A stretch of DNA of 64,000 bases, taken from positions 61,691-125,690 of the forward strand of contig MWFE01000067.1 in NCBI GenBank assembly GCA_002071445.1, read 5' to 3'. Origin of the DNA: Bacteroidetes bacterium ADurb.Bin008 (GTDB lineage Bacteria > Bacteroidota > Bacteroidia > Bacteroidales > Tenuifilaceae). The translations under genes and the position numbers were made by a program. Of the stretch, positions 53,063 through 61,459 are shown in pieces; within the stretch, counting starts at the first letter, position 1, and each line of letters starts with the position of its first letter. Under the pieces are notes generated by a model. It was not told the DNA's origin. It made no database searches and saw only the letters and a list, made by a program, of their open reading frames with translations.

Positions 53063-53566
53063 ATGGATAACTCGAAAACACTGATAATTCTGCGTCATGC
53101 CAAATCATCGTGGGCGGAACCCGGCGTACAGGATTTTGACAGATCGCTGGAACCCAAGGGCGTAAAGGATATTACAATGATGGCAGGCAAGATGAAAGCT
53201 AAAGTCAGTGAACTCGAGGCTATCTTTTCCAGTCCGGCCGAAAGGGCCATTCATACTGCCATGCTATTTGCGCAAACTGTAGGTTTCCCGCAGGAAAAAA
53301 TACACGTTAGAAAGGATTTATACACAGTGGGGCACTTACAGCTCAGGGATATGGTAAAAGCTTTCAAAAACGACCTTTCCACTGTAATGGTTGTTGGGCA
53401 TAACCCCACCCTCACCGATTTTGTTAACCTGTTCCTCGATCGCCCCATTGACAACGTCCCTACATCGGGAATTGTGGGCCTAACCTTTTCGGCCAAAAAG
53501 TGGGAAGGCATAGAACAAAAAACGCTGACTTCAAGCTTCTTTCATTATCCCAAAGAATTCCGATAA
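53063..53566 (+). CDS. SixA-like histidine phosphatase
   Basis: A 167-residue member of the histidine phosphatase (phosphoglycerate-mutase-like) superfamily. The catalytic motif LRHAKSSW (the RHG variant RHA of SixA) is at about 9-16, EAIFSSPAERAIHTA gives the second Arg, and MVVGHNPTLTDFVNLF the second His. SixA of E. coli acts on phosphohistidine of phosphorelay and PTS-Ntr proteins, but many relatives have other substrates. Its place between PIN-PhoH and ppk1 suggests a link with phosphate metabolism, which is inference only. Confidence 0.85.
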   Translation: MDNSKTLIILRHAKSSWAEPGVQDFDRSLEPKGVKDITMMAGKMKAKVSELEAIFSSPAERAIHTAMLFAQTVGFPQEKIHVRKDLYTVGHLQLRDMVKAFKNDLSTVMVVGHNPTLTDFVNLFLDRPIDNVPTSGIVGLTFSAKKWEGIEQKTLTSSFFHYPKEFR

Positions 53567-53593
53567 CCTTTTTACTAACCAAAAACTGCCATT

Positions 53594-55663
53594 GTGAAAA
53601 AGAAGGACTACATCAGCCGGGAGGTAAGCTGGCTTTCGTTCAACGAACGAGTACTTCAGGAAGCTGCCGACAAATCGGTACCCCTTGTAGAGCGATTGCG
53701 TTTTTTGGGCATTTTCAGCAACAATCTGGACGAGTTCTTCCGGGTAAGGGTGGCAACCCAGCTGAGGTTACTGAATTTTGGCAAAGGGATTAAGCAGTAC
53801 ATGCCCGAAAAGCCTAAAAAAATATTGGAGAAAATTCAGCGCATTGTGCAAAACCTTCAGGTTCGGTTTGATGAAATTTTTAATGAAATAGTGCAGGAGT
53901 TAAAGGAAAAAGGAGTTTTTCTGATTAACGAAACCCAGCTTTGCGATGAGCATGCAACCTATATCCGGCAGTATTTCAAGCGCAGAATTGCCGACGCCAT
54001 TGCTCCAATGATGATCAGCAAGATTGACAAGTTCCCCGAGCTCCACGATCGAACCATCTATCTGGCTGTAAAGCTATCGAAAAAGCTGGTTCCCGAAGCG
54101 CATGAATACTCGCTAATGGAAATACCAACGGCCGACTGCCCCCGGTTCATCGAACTGCCTGCCATTGGCGATAATAAATACATTATTCTTCTGGACGATG
54201 CCATCCGTTTCTGCCTGAATATGGTTTTCAGCAATCTGCCATACGATACTTACGAGGCTTACACCATCAAAATTACCCGCGATGCGGAGCTGGATGTGGA
54301 CAACGATATAGCCGAGAGCCTGCTGGAAAAGATATCGAAAGGAGTGAGCAACAGGAAAAAGGGACAGCCGGTAAGGTTCGTTTACGACGCTACAATAGCA
54401 CCCGATCTGCTACAGTTCATCGCCGGGAAGTTGGATCTGGACGAGGACGACAATATCATGCCGGGAGGAAGATACCATAACTTCAAAGATTTCATGGGTT
54501 TTCCCAATCCCGGTGGCCCCGACCTGATTAACGAGCCCATGACATCGGCTCCCATTCCCTTTCTCGAAAATGCTCCCAGCATCCTTGAGGTTATCAAAAA
54601 GAAAGACTTCTCGCTCCATTACCCATACCAGAGTTTTTCGTACTACGTACAGATGCTTCGCGAAGCGGCCATTGATCCTCAGGTTACCAGCATAAAAATC
54701 ACCCTTTACCGCGTGGCCACCGAGTCGAAGGTGGTGAGAGCGCTGATGAATGCCGCTCAGAACGGGAAGTCGGTAACAGCAGTGGTGGAGCTGTTGGCAC
54801 GCTTCGACGAGGGTGCAAATATCTTCTGGAGCAAGAAGATGGAGGAATCGGGAGTGAAGGTAATTTTTGGTGTTTCAGGACTCAAAGTGCATAGCAAGCA
54901 AACGCTTATCACCCGCATGGAGAATGGGGTTCCGGTAAGCTATGCCACGCTTAGCACCGGTAACTTTCACGAGGGCAATGCCAATGTTTACACCGACTTC
55001 AATGTGTTTACTGCCGACAAGCGATTAACCAGCGAGGTGGATAAGGTTTTCACTTTCCTCGAATATAACTTTAAGGCTTTCAGCTACAAACATCTACTGG
55101 TGGCGCCCTATAACATGCGTCGCAAGTTGTACTGGCTGATTGAAAACGAGATTCGCAATGCCAAAAAGAAATTGCCCGCGTACATCTACTGTAAGATTAA
55201 TAATATTGTGGACTACGAGGTTATCCGTAAACTGTATCAGGCCAGCAATGCAGGGGTAACCATTAAGCTGATGGTCAGGGGTATCTGCTCTCTGGTGCCG
55301 GGGATCCCCGGACAAAGCGAGAATATCCAGGTGGTAAGCGTTGTGGATAGGCTGTTGGAGCATTCACGCTTCTTCATCTTCTGCAACAACAACCACGAGA
55401 AGTACTACATTACATCGGCCGACTGGATGACCAGAAATCTTGATTACAGGGTGGAGGTGGCATCGCCCGTTTACGATCACGACATTCAGAAGGAGCTGAA
55501 AGAGATATTTGAAGCCGGTTTTAGGGACAACGTCAAGGCGCGAATTGTTAACGCCAAGCAGGATAACACTTACAAAAAGGAGTCGAAGAAGAAGCCCTAC
55601 CGGTCGCAAACCGAGTTGCATGCATTTTACAAAACAAAACACAGTAAAGTTAAGGAGAATTGA
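53594..55663 (+). CDS. ppk1: polyphosphate kinase 1
   Basis: Makes polyphosphate from ATP (and the reverse). A 689-residue protein, normal for PPK1, starting GTG. Domains: N-terminal helical (SREVSWLSFNERVLQEAADK, LGIFSNNLDEFFRVRVATQL), head domain, and two PLD-like catalytic domains with the autophosphorylated His in GLKVHSKQTL and the second in LEHSRFFIFCNN, plus STGNFHEGNANVYTDF. Its final codons overlap the start of the Ppx gene (TTGA), so the two opposite activities are translationally coupled. Confidence 0.96.
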   Translation: MKKKDYISREVSWLSFNERVLQEAADKSVPLVERLRFLGIFSNNLDEFFRVRVATQLRLLNFGKGIKQYMPEKPKKILEKIQRIVQNLQVRFDEIFNEIVQELKEKGVFLINETQLCDEHATYIRQYFKRRIADAIAPMMISKIDKFPELHDRTIYLAVKLSKKLVPEAHEYSLMEIPTADCPRFIELPAIGDNKYIILLDDAIRFCLNMVFSNLPYDTYEAYTIKITRDAELDVDNDIAESLLEKISKGVSNRKKGQPVRFVYDATIAPDLLQFIAGKLDLDEDDNIMPGGRYHNFKDFMGFPNPGGPDLINEPMTSAPIPFLENAPSILEVIKKKDFSLHYPYQSFSYYVQMLREAAIDPQVTSIKITLYRVATESKVVRALMNAAQNGKSVTAVVELLARFDEGANIFWSKKMEESGVKVIFGVSGLKVHSKQTLITRMENGVPVSYATLSTGNFHEGNANVYTDFNVFTADKRLTSEVDKVFTFLEYNFKAFSYKHLLVAPYNMRRKLYWLIENEIRNAKKKLPAYIYCKINNIVDYEVIRKLYQASNAGVTIKLMVRGICSLVPGIPGQSENIQVVSVVDRLLEHSRFFIFCNNNHEKYYITSADWMTRNLDYRVEVASPVYDHDIQKELKEIFEAGFRDNVKARIVNAKQDNTYKKESKKKPYRSQTELHAFYKTKHSKVKEN

Positions 55664-56574
55664 AAGTTTTAAAATTTGCAGCCATCGACATTGGATCCAA
55701 CGCAGTACGCTTACTTTTGGTGAACGTAATGGAGGGCGTGAATTGTCCTGTTTTCAAAAAATCATCCCTTATAAGAGTTCCTCTCAGGTTGGGCGATGAT
55801 GCCTTTTTAACCGGGAAGATTTCGCAGAAAAAGGTTGAAAAGCTGATAAAGATACTGTTGGCATTTAAAAACCTAATGGATATCAACGAAGTAATATCCT
55901 TTAGGGCTTGTGCCACTTCGGCATTCAGAGACGCTTCCAACAGCAGCGAAATTGTTAATGCCATTCTTGCTGAAACCGGCATCGAAGTGGAGGTAGTTGA
56001 TGGAAAACGGGAAGCCGAAATTATATGTACCAATCAACTTTTGGAAAGACTCGACAGCGACACCCACTACCTATACGTTGACATTGGAGGAGGAAGTACA
56101 GAATTGGTACATTTCAGAAAAGGAAAGCTAAAAAAATCCATTTCTTTCAATATCGGGACTATTCGCATGCTCAATAATCTCATTAAGAGTGAGGACTTTG
56201 ACAAGGTAAAGGAGTGGATTAAGTCGCTCAAAATATCAGGGAAAAATATTTCCATCATCGGTTCGGGTGAGAATATTAACAAAATACTGAAGATCTCGGG
56301 CAAAAGGGATAAGGAAATCCTCACGCTGAGCGAGCTAGCTGAGATAGACAAGTTTATGAACTACTATACGGTTGAAGAGAGGGTAAAAGTATTAAGACTA
56401 AACCCCGACAGTGCCGATGTTATAGTTCATGCTTCAGATCTTTTTCTAAAAATAATGCGATGGGTAGGCGCCAAACAGATTATCGTACCCACCATCGGCA
56501 TTTCCGATGGGATTGTCCACGAGCTATACCTCGAATACCTTAAACAGAGGAAGGACTTGATGTTGCCCGGCTAA
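55660..56574 (+). CDS. Ppx/GppA-family exopolyphosphatase, short form
   Basis: A 304-residue actin-fold phosphatase of the Ppx/GppA family, which removes phosphate from the end of polyphosphate or from pppGpp. Motifs: AIDIGSNAVRLLL at 8-20, FRACATSAFRDASNS near 87, YVDIGGGSTELVHF near 138, GSGENINK near 205. It consists of the two catalytic domains only; the C-terminal HD-like part of E. coli Ppx is missing. It starts with TTG, whose last two bases belong to the ppk1 stop, and AAGGAG sits unusually close (two bases) upstream. Ppx or GppA specificity is open, but the ppk1 coupling favours polyphosphate. Confidence 0.9.
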   Translation: MKVLKFAAIDIGSNAVRLLLVNVMEGVNCPVFKKSSLIRVPLRLGDDAFLTGKISQKKVEKLIKILLAFKNLMDINEVISFRACATSAFRDASNSSEIVNAILAETGIEVEVVDGKREAEIICTNQLLERLDSDTHYLYVDIGGGSTELVHFRKGKLKKSISFNIGTIRMLNNLIKSEDFDKVKEWIKSLKISGKNISIIGSGENINKILKISGKRDKEILTLSELAEIDKFMNYYTVEERVKVLRLNPDSADVIVHASDLFLKIMRWVGAKQIIVPTIGISDGIVHELYLEYLKQRKDLMLPG

Positions 56575-56642
56575 AACAATGAGTTTTCAGAGGCAAGACA
56601 AGGGTGCTATTCCACACTTTTTCCACACAATGATTTCATTCG

Positions 56643-57947
56643 ATGCAAGATAAACCGAAAACTGTTGCTTTCTATACGTTGGGCTGTAAGCTGAATTTTT
56701 CCGAAACTTCCACCCTGGCCAGGCAGTTTCAGGAGATGGGTTTTCAGCGGGTGTCTCCCTCATCCGATGCCGATGTGTATGTTATCAACACGTGCTCGGT
56801 TACCGAGCATGCCGACAAGAAGTGCAGGCAGGCCATCCGGAAATTTGCCAAGCGTTCGCCAAACGCATTCATTGCGGTAGTGGGGTGCTATTCGCAATTG
56901 CAACCCCATGAGATAGCCGGGATAGAGGGGGTTGACCTGGTGTTCGGAACGCACGGCAGGGAGAACGTCCCTGCCTACATTAATACCACCGGAAAGAATG
57001 TAAAGGTGAAGGTGTACAACTGCGAAGCCGATACGCTCAACGACTTCTTCCCCGCCTATTCGTCAGGCGACAGAACGCGGTCGTTCCTGAAAGTGCAGGA
57101 TGGATGCAGCTACCGCTGCAGCTATTGCACCATCCCTCTGGCACGGGGCGAAAGCCGTAATATTCCCATTGCACAGGCAGTGCGGCAAGCTCACGAGATA
57201 GCCAAGCAGGGGATTAAAGAGATTATACTCACCGGTGTGAATACCGGCGACTTTGGCCGCACCACCGGCGAAACGTTCATCGGGCTGCTTGAGGCACTGG
57301 CTGAGGTTGAGGGTATTGAACGTATCAGGGTGTCGTCCATTGAACCCAACCTGATCGGGGAGGATGTCATCGCCCTTTTTGCCCGTGGGGGCAAATTCCT
57401 CCCGCACTTTCATATCCCCCTGCAATCGGGTTCCAACCGCATCCTGGGATTGATGAAGCGTCGTTATAGCAGCGAGTTGTTTGCACAAAAGGTGGCCCTC
57501 ATCAAGAGTGCAATTCCCCATGTTTTCATCGGAGTGGACGTCATTGTGGGCTTTCCGGGCGAAACCGACGAGGATTTTCGGCATACATACCGGCTCATTG
57601 AAACGGTGAAACCCGCATTCCTGCACGTATTTCCCTACTCCAGCCGCCCCTCAACACCCGCAGCGAGTTTCGAGGGTAAGGTGAAGTCGTCGGTTATCAC
57701 CCAACGGGTGCAATCTCTTATTCAACTGTCAGATAATCTGCATAGGGAGTTCTACTCCATGAATACCGGACGTACGGATGAGGTGCTTTTTGAATCGTCA
57801 AAAAAGGGCGGGTTGATGTACGGCTTTACAAAAAATTACGTTAAAGTAGAGTATCCTTTCACCAGGGAGTTGGTGGGTAAAATCGTTAAGGTAAAACTGA
57901 CAAAAACAGCACCCGACGGTAACTTTCTGGTGGAGTTGATACCATAA
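56643..57947 (+). CDS. mtaB: tRNA t6A37 methylthiotransferase (MtaB-type)
   Basis: Adds a methylthio group to t6A at tRNA position 37 (ms2t6A). A 434-residue radical-SAM enzyme: the MTTase domain with three cysteines (LGCKLNFSET, NTCSVTEHADKKC, VGCYSQLQPHE) that bind the auxiliary cluster, the radical-SAM cluster at CSYRCSYCTIPLARG near 153-167, and a C-terminal TRAM domain (about 370-434). The alternatives MiaB and RimO are less likely because of the NTCSVTEHADKKCRQAIRKF form. It follows the Ppx gene by 68 bases. Confidence 0.93.
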   Translation: MQDKPKTVAFYTLGCKLNFSETSTLARQFQEMGFQRVSPSSDADVYVINTCSVTEHADKKCRQAIRKFAKRSPNAFIAVVGCYSQLQPHEIAGIEGVDLVFGTHGRENVPAYINTTGKNVKVKVYNCEADTLNDFFPAYSSGDRTRSFLKVQDGCSYRCSYCTIPLARGESRNIPIAQAVRQAHEIAKQGIKEIILTGVNTGDFGRTTGETFIGLLEALAEVEGIERIRVSSIEPNLIGEDVIALFARGGKFLPHFHIPLQSGSNRILGLMKRRYSSELFAQKVALIKSAIPHVFIGVDVIVGFPGETDEDFRHTYRLIETVKPAFLHVFPYSSRPSTPAASFEGKVKSSVITQRVQSLIQLSDNLHREFYSMNTGRTDEVLFESSKKGGLMYGFTKNYVKVEYPFTRELVGKIVKVKLTKTAPDGNFLVELIP

Positions 57948-57965
57948 ATTTGAGAACGCATTGCA

Positions 57966-58763
57966 ATGGATATAGAAAATATTTGCCACAGTGTAAATGA
58001 GTTGGCACGCCAAACCGGGAAATTTATTCGCGAGCAGAGGGCTACCTTTACCATTGATAGGGTTGAAAGCAAGGGACTGCATAACTTCGTCTCATACGTC
58101 GATAAGGAAGCGGAAGTCCGTTTGGTAAATGGCCTTAAGGGCATTCTCCCACAGTCTGGTTTTATTGCCGAGGAGGGAACGGGTAAGCCAAACCCGGGGG
58201 GCTTGAACTGGGTTATCGATCCTTTGGATGGCACCACAAACTACATCCATGGATTGCCTCCATACGCCATAAGCATCGGGCTAATGGACGATGACAGGGT
58301 AATCCTGGGTGTGGTGTACGAGATTTGCCTTGATGAGTGTTTCTACTCGTGGGGCAATGGCAAGGCTTTCCTTAATGGTCACCAGATCTTTGTTACTCCC
58401 ACAGCCAAAGTCGAAAATTCGCTGATTGCCACAGGATTCCCCTATTATGATTACGATCGTGTGGGGCCTTTCCTGCGCTCCATGGAGCATTTCATGCGAT
58501 ACTCGCACGGCATGCGCCGTTTGGGATCGGCTGCCACCGACCTGGCCTACGTGGCCTGCGGCAGATTTGAAGCCTTTTACGAGTATGGTCTCAACGCGTG
58601 GGATGTGGCAGCCGGAGCATTCCTCATTGAGCAGGCCGGAGGCAAAGTATCGGACTTCAAAGGAGGGAATGGTTACATTTTTGGCCGGGAAATTGTGGCA
58701 TCAAACGCGGCTGTTTTCGATGAGTTTTTGGAAGTGATTGCCAAATTTATGGTAAGTAAATAA
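57966..58763 (+). CDS. inositol-monophosphatase-family enzyme
   Basis: A 265-residue Li+-sensitive-type phosphatase (SuhB/IMPase). Metal-binding motifs are all present: FIAEEGTGKP with the first Glu, WVIDPLDGTTNYIHGLP near 83-99, and the late ALNAWDVAAGAFLIEQAGG near 210. Substrates in relatives include inositol phosphates, fructose bisphosphate or NADP, and cannot be chosen here. It is 18 bases after mtaB and 15 before the acyltransferase, so part of the same run of genes. Confidence 0.9.
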   Translation: MDIENICHSVNELARQTGKFIREQRATFTIDRVESKGLHNFVSYVDKEAEVRLVNGLKGILPQSGFIAEEGTGKPNPGGLNWVIDPLDGTTNYIHGLPPYAISIGLMDDDRVILGVVYEICLDECFYSWGNGKAFLNGHQIFVTPTAKVENSLIATGFPYYDYDRVGPFLRSMEHFMRYSHGMRRLGSAATDLAYVACGRFEAFYEYGLNAWDVAAGAFLIEQAGGKVSDFKGGNGYIFGREIVASNAAVFDEFLEVIAKFMVSK

Positions 58764-58778
58764 TCATAGCACTGCACT

Positions 58779-59675
58779 ATGAGGGCGCTCCTATTCTACT
58801 TGTTCTACATTTCAACCTGGCTAATAGCCCAGATCCCCTCAAAGGTAATCTATAGATTTTCCGATTTTTCGTGCTTCATCATGTACTATATAGCGAGGTA
58901 TCGCCGTAGGGTGGTGCGCACAAATCTTACCAATTCATTCCCCGAAAAAAGTGAAACTGAGATTGTTGCCATTGAGAAAAAGTTTTACACACACCTCTGC
59001 GATCTTTTTTACGAAAACATTTTCCTGCTACATGCCGGCAGGGAAAGGGCCATGAGAAGGTGTCAGTTCAATAACACGGATTATTTTGAAAAACTCTACC
59101 AACATGGAAAGAGTGCCATTATAGCCAGCGGTCATTATGGAAGTTGGGAACTTTACGCCCTCATGGGGGCATCATTTAAGCATATCCCCCTGGGTGTTTA
59201 CAAACCCCTGACGAACAAAAGGTTTGAAAAACTATTAAACTCTGCTCGTGAGCGTTTTGGAGGCGTACCCGTGCCAATGAAACAGACACTGAAGGTTTTT
59301 ATTGGCTATTTACAGGAGAAAAAACCGGTTTTACTGGGACTGATATCCGACCAGACTCCGGCAGCGGGCGATATTCACTACTGGACAAACTTCCTGAACC
59401 AGGATACTCCGGTGTTTTTAGGGGTTGAAAAGATTGCAAAGAAGTTTGATCTTCCCGTTATCTTTGGGAAAATGACTAAAATTAAGCGCGGGAAGTATAA
59501 AGTTGATTTTGAAGTTTTAACTGAAAACCCAAAGGATACCAAGCCTTACGAAATAACCGAGATGCATGTTAAGGCATTGGAGAAACTGATCAGAGAGCAA
59601 CCCGAATATTGGCTGTGGTCGCACAGACGATGGAAACGCACAAGGAATAATATACCCGAACACGATACCCCATGA
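58779..59675 (+). CDS. LpxL-type lipid A acyltransferase family protein
   Basis: A 298-residue membrane-associated acyltransferase of the HtrB/LpxL family. An N-terminal hydrophobic segment (LFYLFYISTWLIAQIPSKVI), the catalytic HxxxxE in ASGHYGSWELYALMG near 116-130, and a conserved QTPAAGDIHYW (near 195-205), then a C-terminal YWLWSHRRWKR that is almost diagnostic. It adds a secondary acyl chain to lipid A or a related lipid. The stop overlaps the start of the next gene (ATGA), so it is coupled to a glycosyltransferase. Confidence 0.92.
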   Translation: MRALLFYLFYISTWLIAQIPSKVIYRFSDFSCFIMYYIARYRRRVVRTNLTNSFPEKSETEIVAIEKKFYTHLCDLFYENIFLLHAGRERAMRRCQFNNTDYFEKLYQHGKSAIIASGHYGSWELYALMGASFKHIPLGVYKPLTNKRFEKLLNSARERFGGVPVPMKQTLKVFIGYLQEKKPVLLGLISDQTPAAGDIHYWTNFLNQDTPVFLGVEKIAKKFDLPVIFGKMTKIKRGKYKVDFEVLTENPKDTKPYEITEMHVKALEKLIREQPEYWLWSHRRWKRTRNNIPEHDTP

Positions 59676-60688
59676 AAAGCATTGCTATTGTCATACTCAA
59701 CTGGAACGGAAAGCATTACCTTGAGCAGTTTCTGCATAGGGTTGTGCAGCACTCCATTCTATCCACCCACAGGGTGGAGGTTGTGGTGGCCGACAATGGC
59801 TCAAACGACGGCTCGGTGGCATGGCTGAAAAACCAAATGCCCGCAATCCGCATAATTGAGTTTGACAAAAACCACGGCTTTGCGGGAGGTTACAATTTGG
59901 CTTTAAAGCAAATAGATGCTGATTACTACCTCCTGCTCAATTCGGACATCAAGGTTGAGGAGGGCTGGTTGCAGCCCTTAGTCAACTTCATGGATGCCAA
60001 TCCCATGGCCGCTGCGTGTTCTCCTAAAATTCTCAGCTTCCATGAGCCTGAAAAGTTTGAGTATGCAGGCGCCGCCGGTGGCTTTATCGATCTTTACGGT
60101 TATCCCTTTTGCAGGGGACGTATTTTGAGTACCATCGAGAAGGATGAAGGGCAGTATGATGAGGCTGCTGAAGTGTTTTGGGCATCGGGAGCATGCCTTT
60201 TGATTAACGCAAAAACCTATTGGGAAGCCGGTGGGTTTGACCCCGACTTTTTTGCCCACATGGAGGAGATTGACCTGTGCTGGCGACTGAAGCGATTGGG
60301 CTACTCCGTTTGGTGTATCCCGCAATCTAAGGTTTTCCATGTGGGAGGTGGAACCCTGCCTAACAACAGCCCGCGGAAAGTTTATCTCAACCACAGGAAC
60401 AATCTGGTGATGCTGCTGAAAAACCTGGACAGGAAGAAGTTGTTCTCCACTATGGCTGTACGTTATTCACTCGATATTGCATCGGTATTTGGGTATGCCC
60501 TGGGTGGCAAACCGCAGTTCTCGTGGGCGGTGGTAAGGGCGCACCTATACGTTATCCGTAGAACCATTGGGATTATAAAAAAACGACGGGCAATAAAAGA
60601 GCCCAAAATTGCCATTTATCCATACAGCATTGTTTGGCAGTATTTTATCAAACGAAGAAGGGTTTACTCTCAACTGCCAACAACCTGA
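59672..60688 (+). CDS. family 2 glycosyltransferase (rhamnosyltransferase-like)
   Basis: A 338-residue GT2: IAIVILNWNGKHYLEQFL at the start, ADNGSNDGSVAWL for nucleotide binding, DxD as LLNSDIKVEEGW, and the downstream HMEEIDLCWRLKRLGY acid site. This layout is that of WbbL-like transferases that add a deoxysugar to O-antigen or a linkage unit. Being coupled to the lipid-A-type acyltransferase, it may act on LPS or another glycolipid. It ends 24 bases before the convergent Dpm1-like gene. Confidence 0.9.
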   Translation: MKSIAIVILNWNGKHYLEQFLHRVVQHSILSTHRVEVVVADNGSNDGSVAWLKNQMPAIRIIEFDKNHGFAGGYNLALKQIDADYYLLLNSDIKVEEGWLQPLVNFMDANPMAAACSPKILSFHEPEKFEYAGAAGGFIDLYGYPFCRGRILSTIEKDEGQYDEAAEVFWASGACLLINAKTYWEAGGFDPDFFAHMEEIDLCWRLKRLGYSVWCIPQSKVFHVGGGTLPNNSPRKVYLNHRNNLVMLLKNLDRKKLFSTMAVRYSLDIASVFGYALGGKPQFSWAVVRAHLYVIRRTIGIIKKRRAIKEPKIAIYPYSIVWQYFIKRRRVYSQLPTT

Positions 60689-60712
60689 CACGGGGCTACC
60701 ATTGATACAAAT

Positions 60713-61459
60713 CTATTTCTTAACCAGGTATTTGCTTTTTATCAGCCCCAATTTCTGTAGGAAATAAGTGAATGTAACCCTGATAACCCCCCATCCATAG
60801 GTAATGCTCCTTCTGAGGTTGATTGACGAAGCTTCATCAAAGTACTTGGTGGGGCAAGTGATTTCGGCAATCTCAAATCCTGCGAAAAAAATTTGAGCAA
60901 TCATCTGATTATCAAACACAAAGTCGTTTGAGTTGAGTTCGTAGGGTATAGAGCGTAGAACATTGCCCGAGAAGGCACGGTATCCGGTGTGGTATTCCGA
61001 GAGTTTCTGATTCATCATGATATTCTGAAACAGGGTGAGCATCCTGTTGGCAATGTACTTGTAAATGGGCATACCCCCCTTCAGAGCGCCATTGCCTAAA
61101 ATTCGCGATCCAAAAACAACCTCGTAAACACCGGTGGAAATCAGATGGCACATGGCTCCTACGAGCTGTGGGGTGTACTGGTAATCGGGGTGTAGCATCA
61201 CCACTATATCGGAGTTCAACTCCAAAGCCTTGTTGTAGCAACTTTTCTGATTACCCCCATACCCCTTGTTTTCGTCGTGCTTAACGATATGCTTAATGCC
61301 CAGCTTTTCGGCCACTTCAACGGTTCTATCGCTGCTGCAATCATCCACAAGGATAACGTAGTCAACTATATCAAAGGGAATCTCATTGTACGTTTTCTCC
61401 AACGTTTTCTCAGCATTATAGGCCGGGAGAACAATGGTTACTACTTTGTCATTGATCAT
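60713..61459 (-). CDS. Dpm1-like polyprenyl-phosphate glycosyltransferase
   Basis: A 248-residue GT2 similar to dolichyl-phosphate mannose/glucose synthases: VVTIVLPAYNAEKTLEKTYN, DDCSSDRTVEV, MLHPDYQYTPQLVGAM with the DxD equivalent HPD, and GYGGNQKSCYNKALEL. No C-terminal membrane region beyond a hydrophobic patch. It would charge polyprenyl phosphate with a sugar. The GT39 gene upstream overlaps it by 11 bases, and the pair matches a donor-maker plus membrane-side user. Confidence 0.9.
   Translation of the reverse strand: MINDKVVTIVLPAYNAEKTLEKTYNEIPFDIVDYVILVDDCSSDRTVEVAEKLGIKHIVKHDENKGYGGNQKSCYNKALELNSDIVVMLHPDYQYTPQLVGAMCHLISTGVYEVVFGSRILGNGALKGGMPIYKYIANRMLTLFQNIMMNQKLSEYHTGYRAFSGNVLRSIPYELNSNDFVFDNQMIAQIFFAGFEIAEITCPTKYFDEASSINLRRSITYGWGVIRVTFTYFLQKLGLIKSKYLVKK

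Noticed and set aside
57063..57626. 187-codon frame antisense to mtaB
   Set aside because: Shadow of the radical-SAM coding frame.
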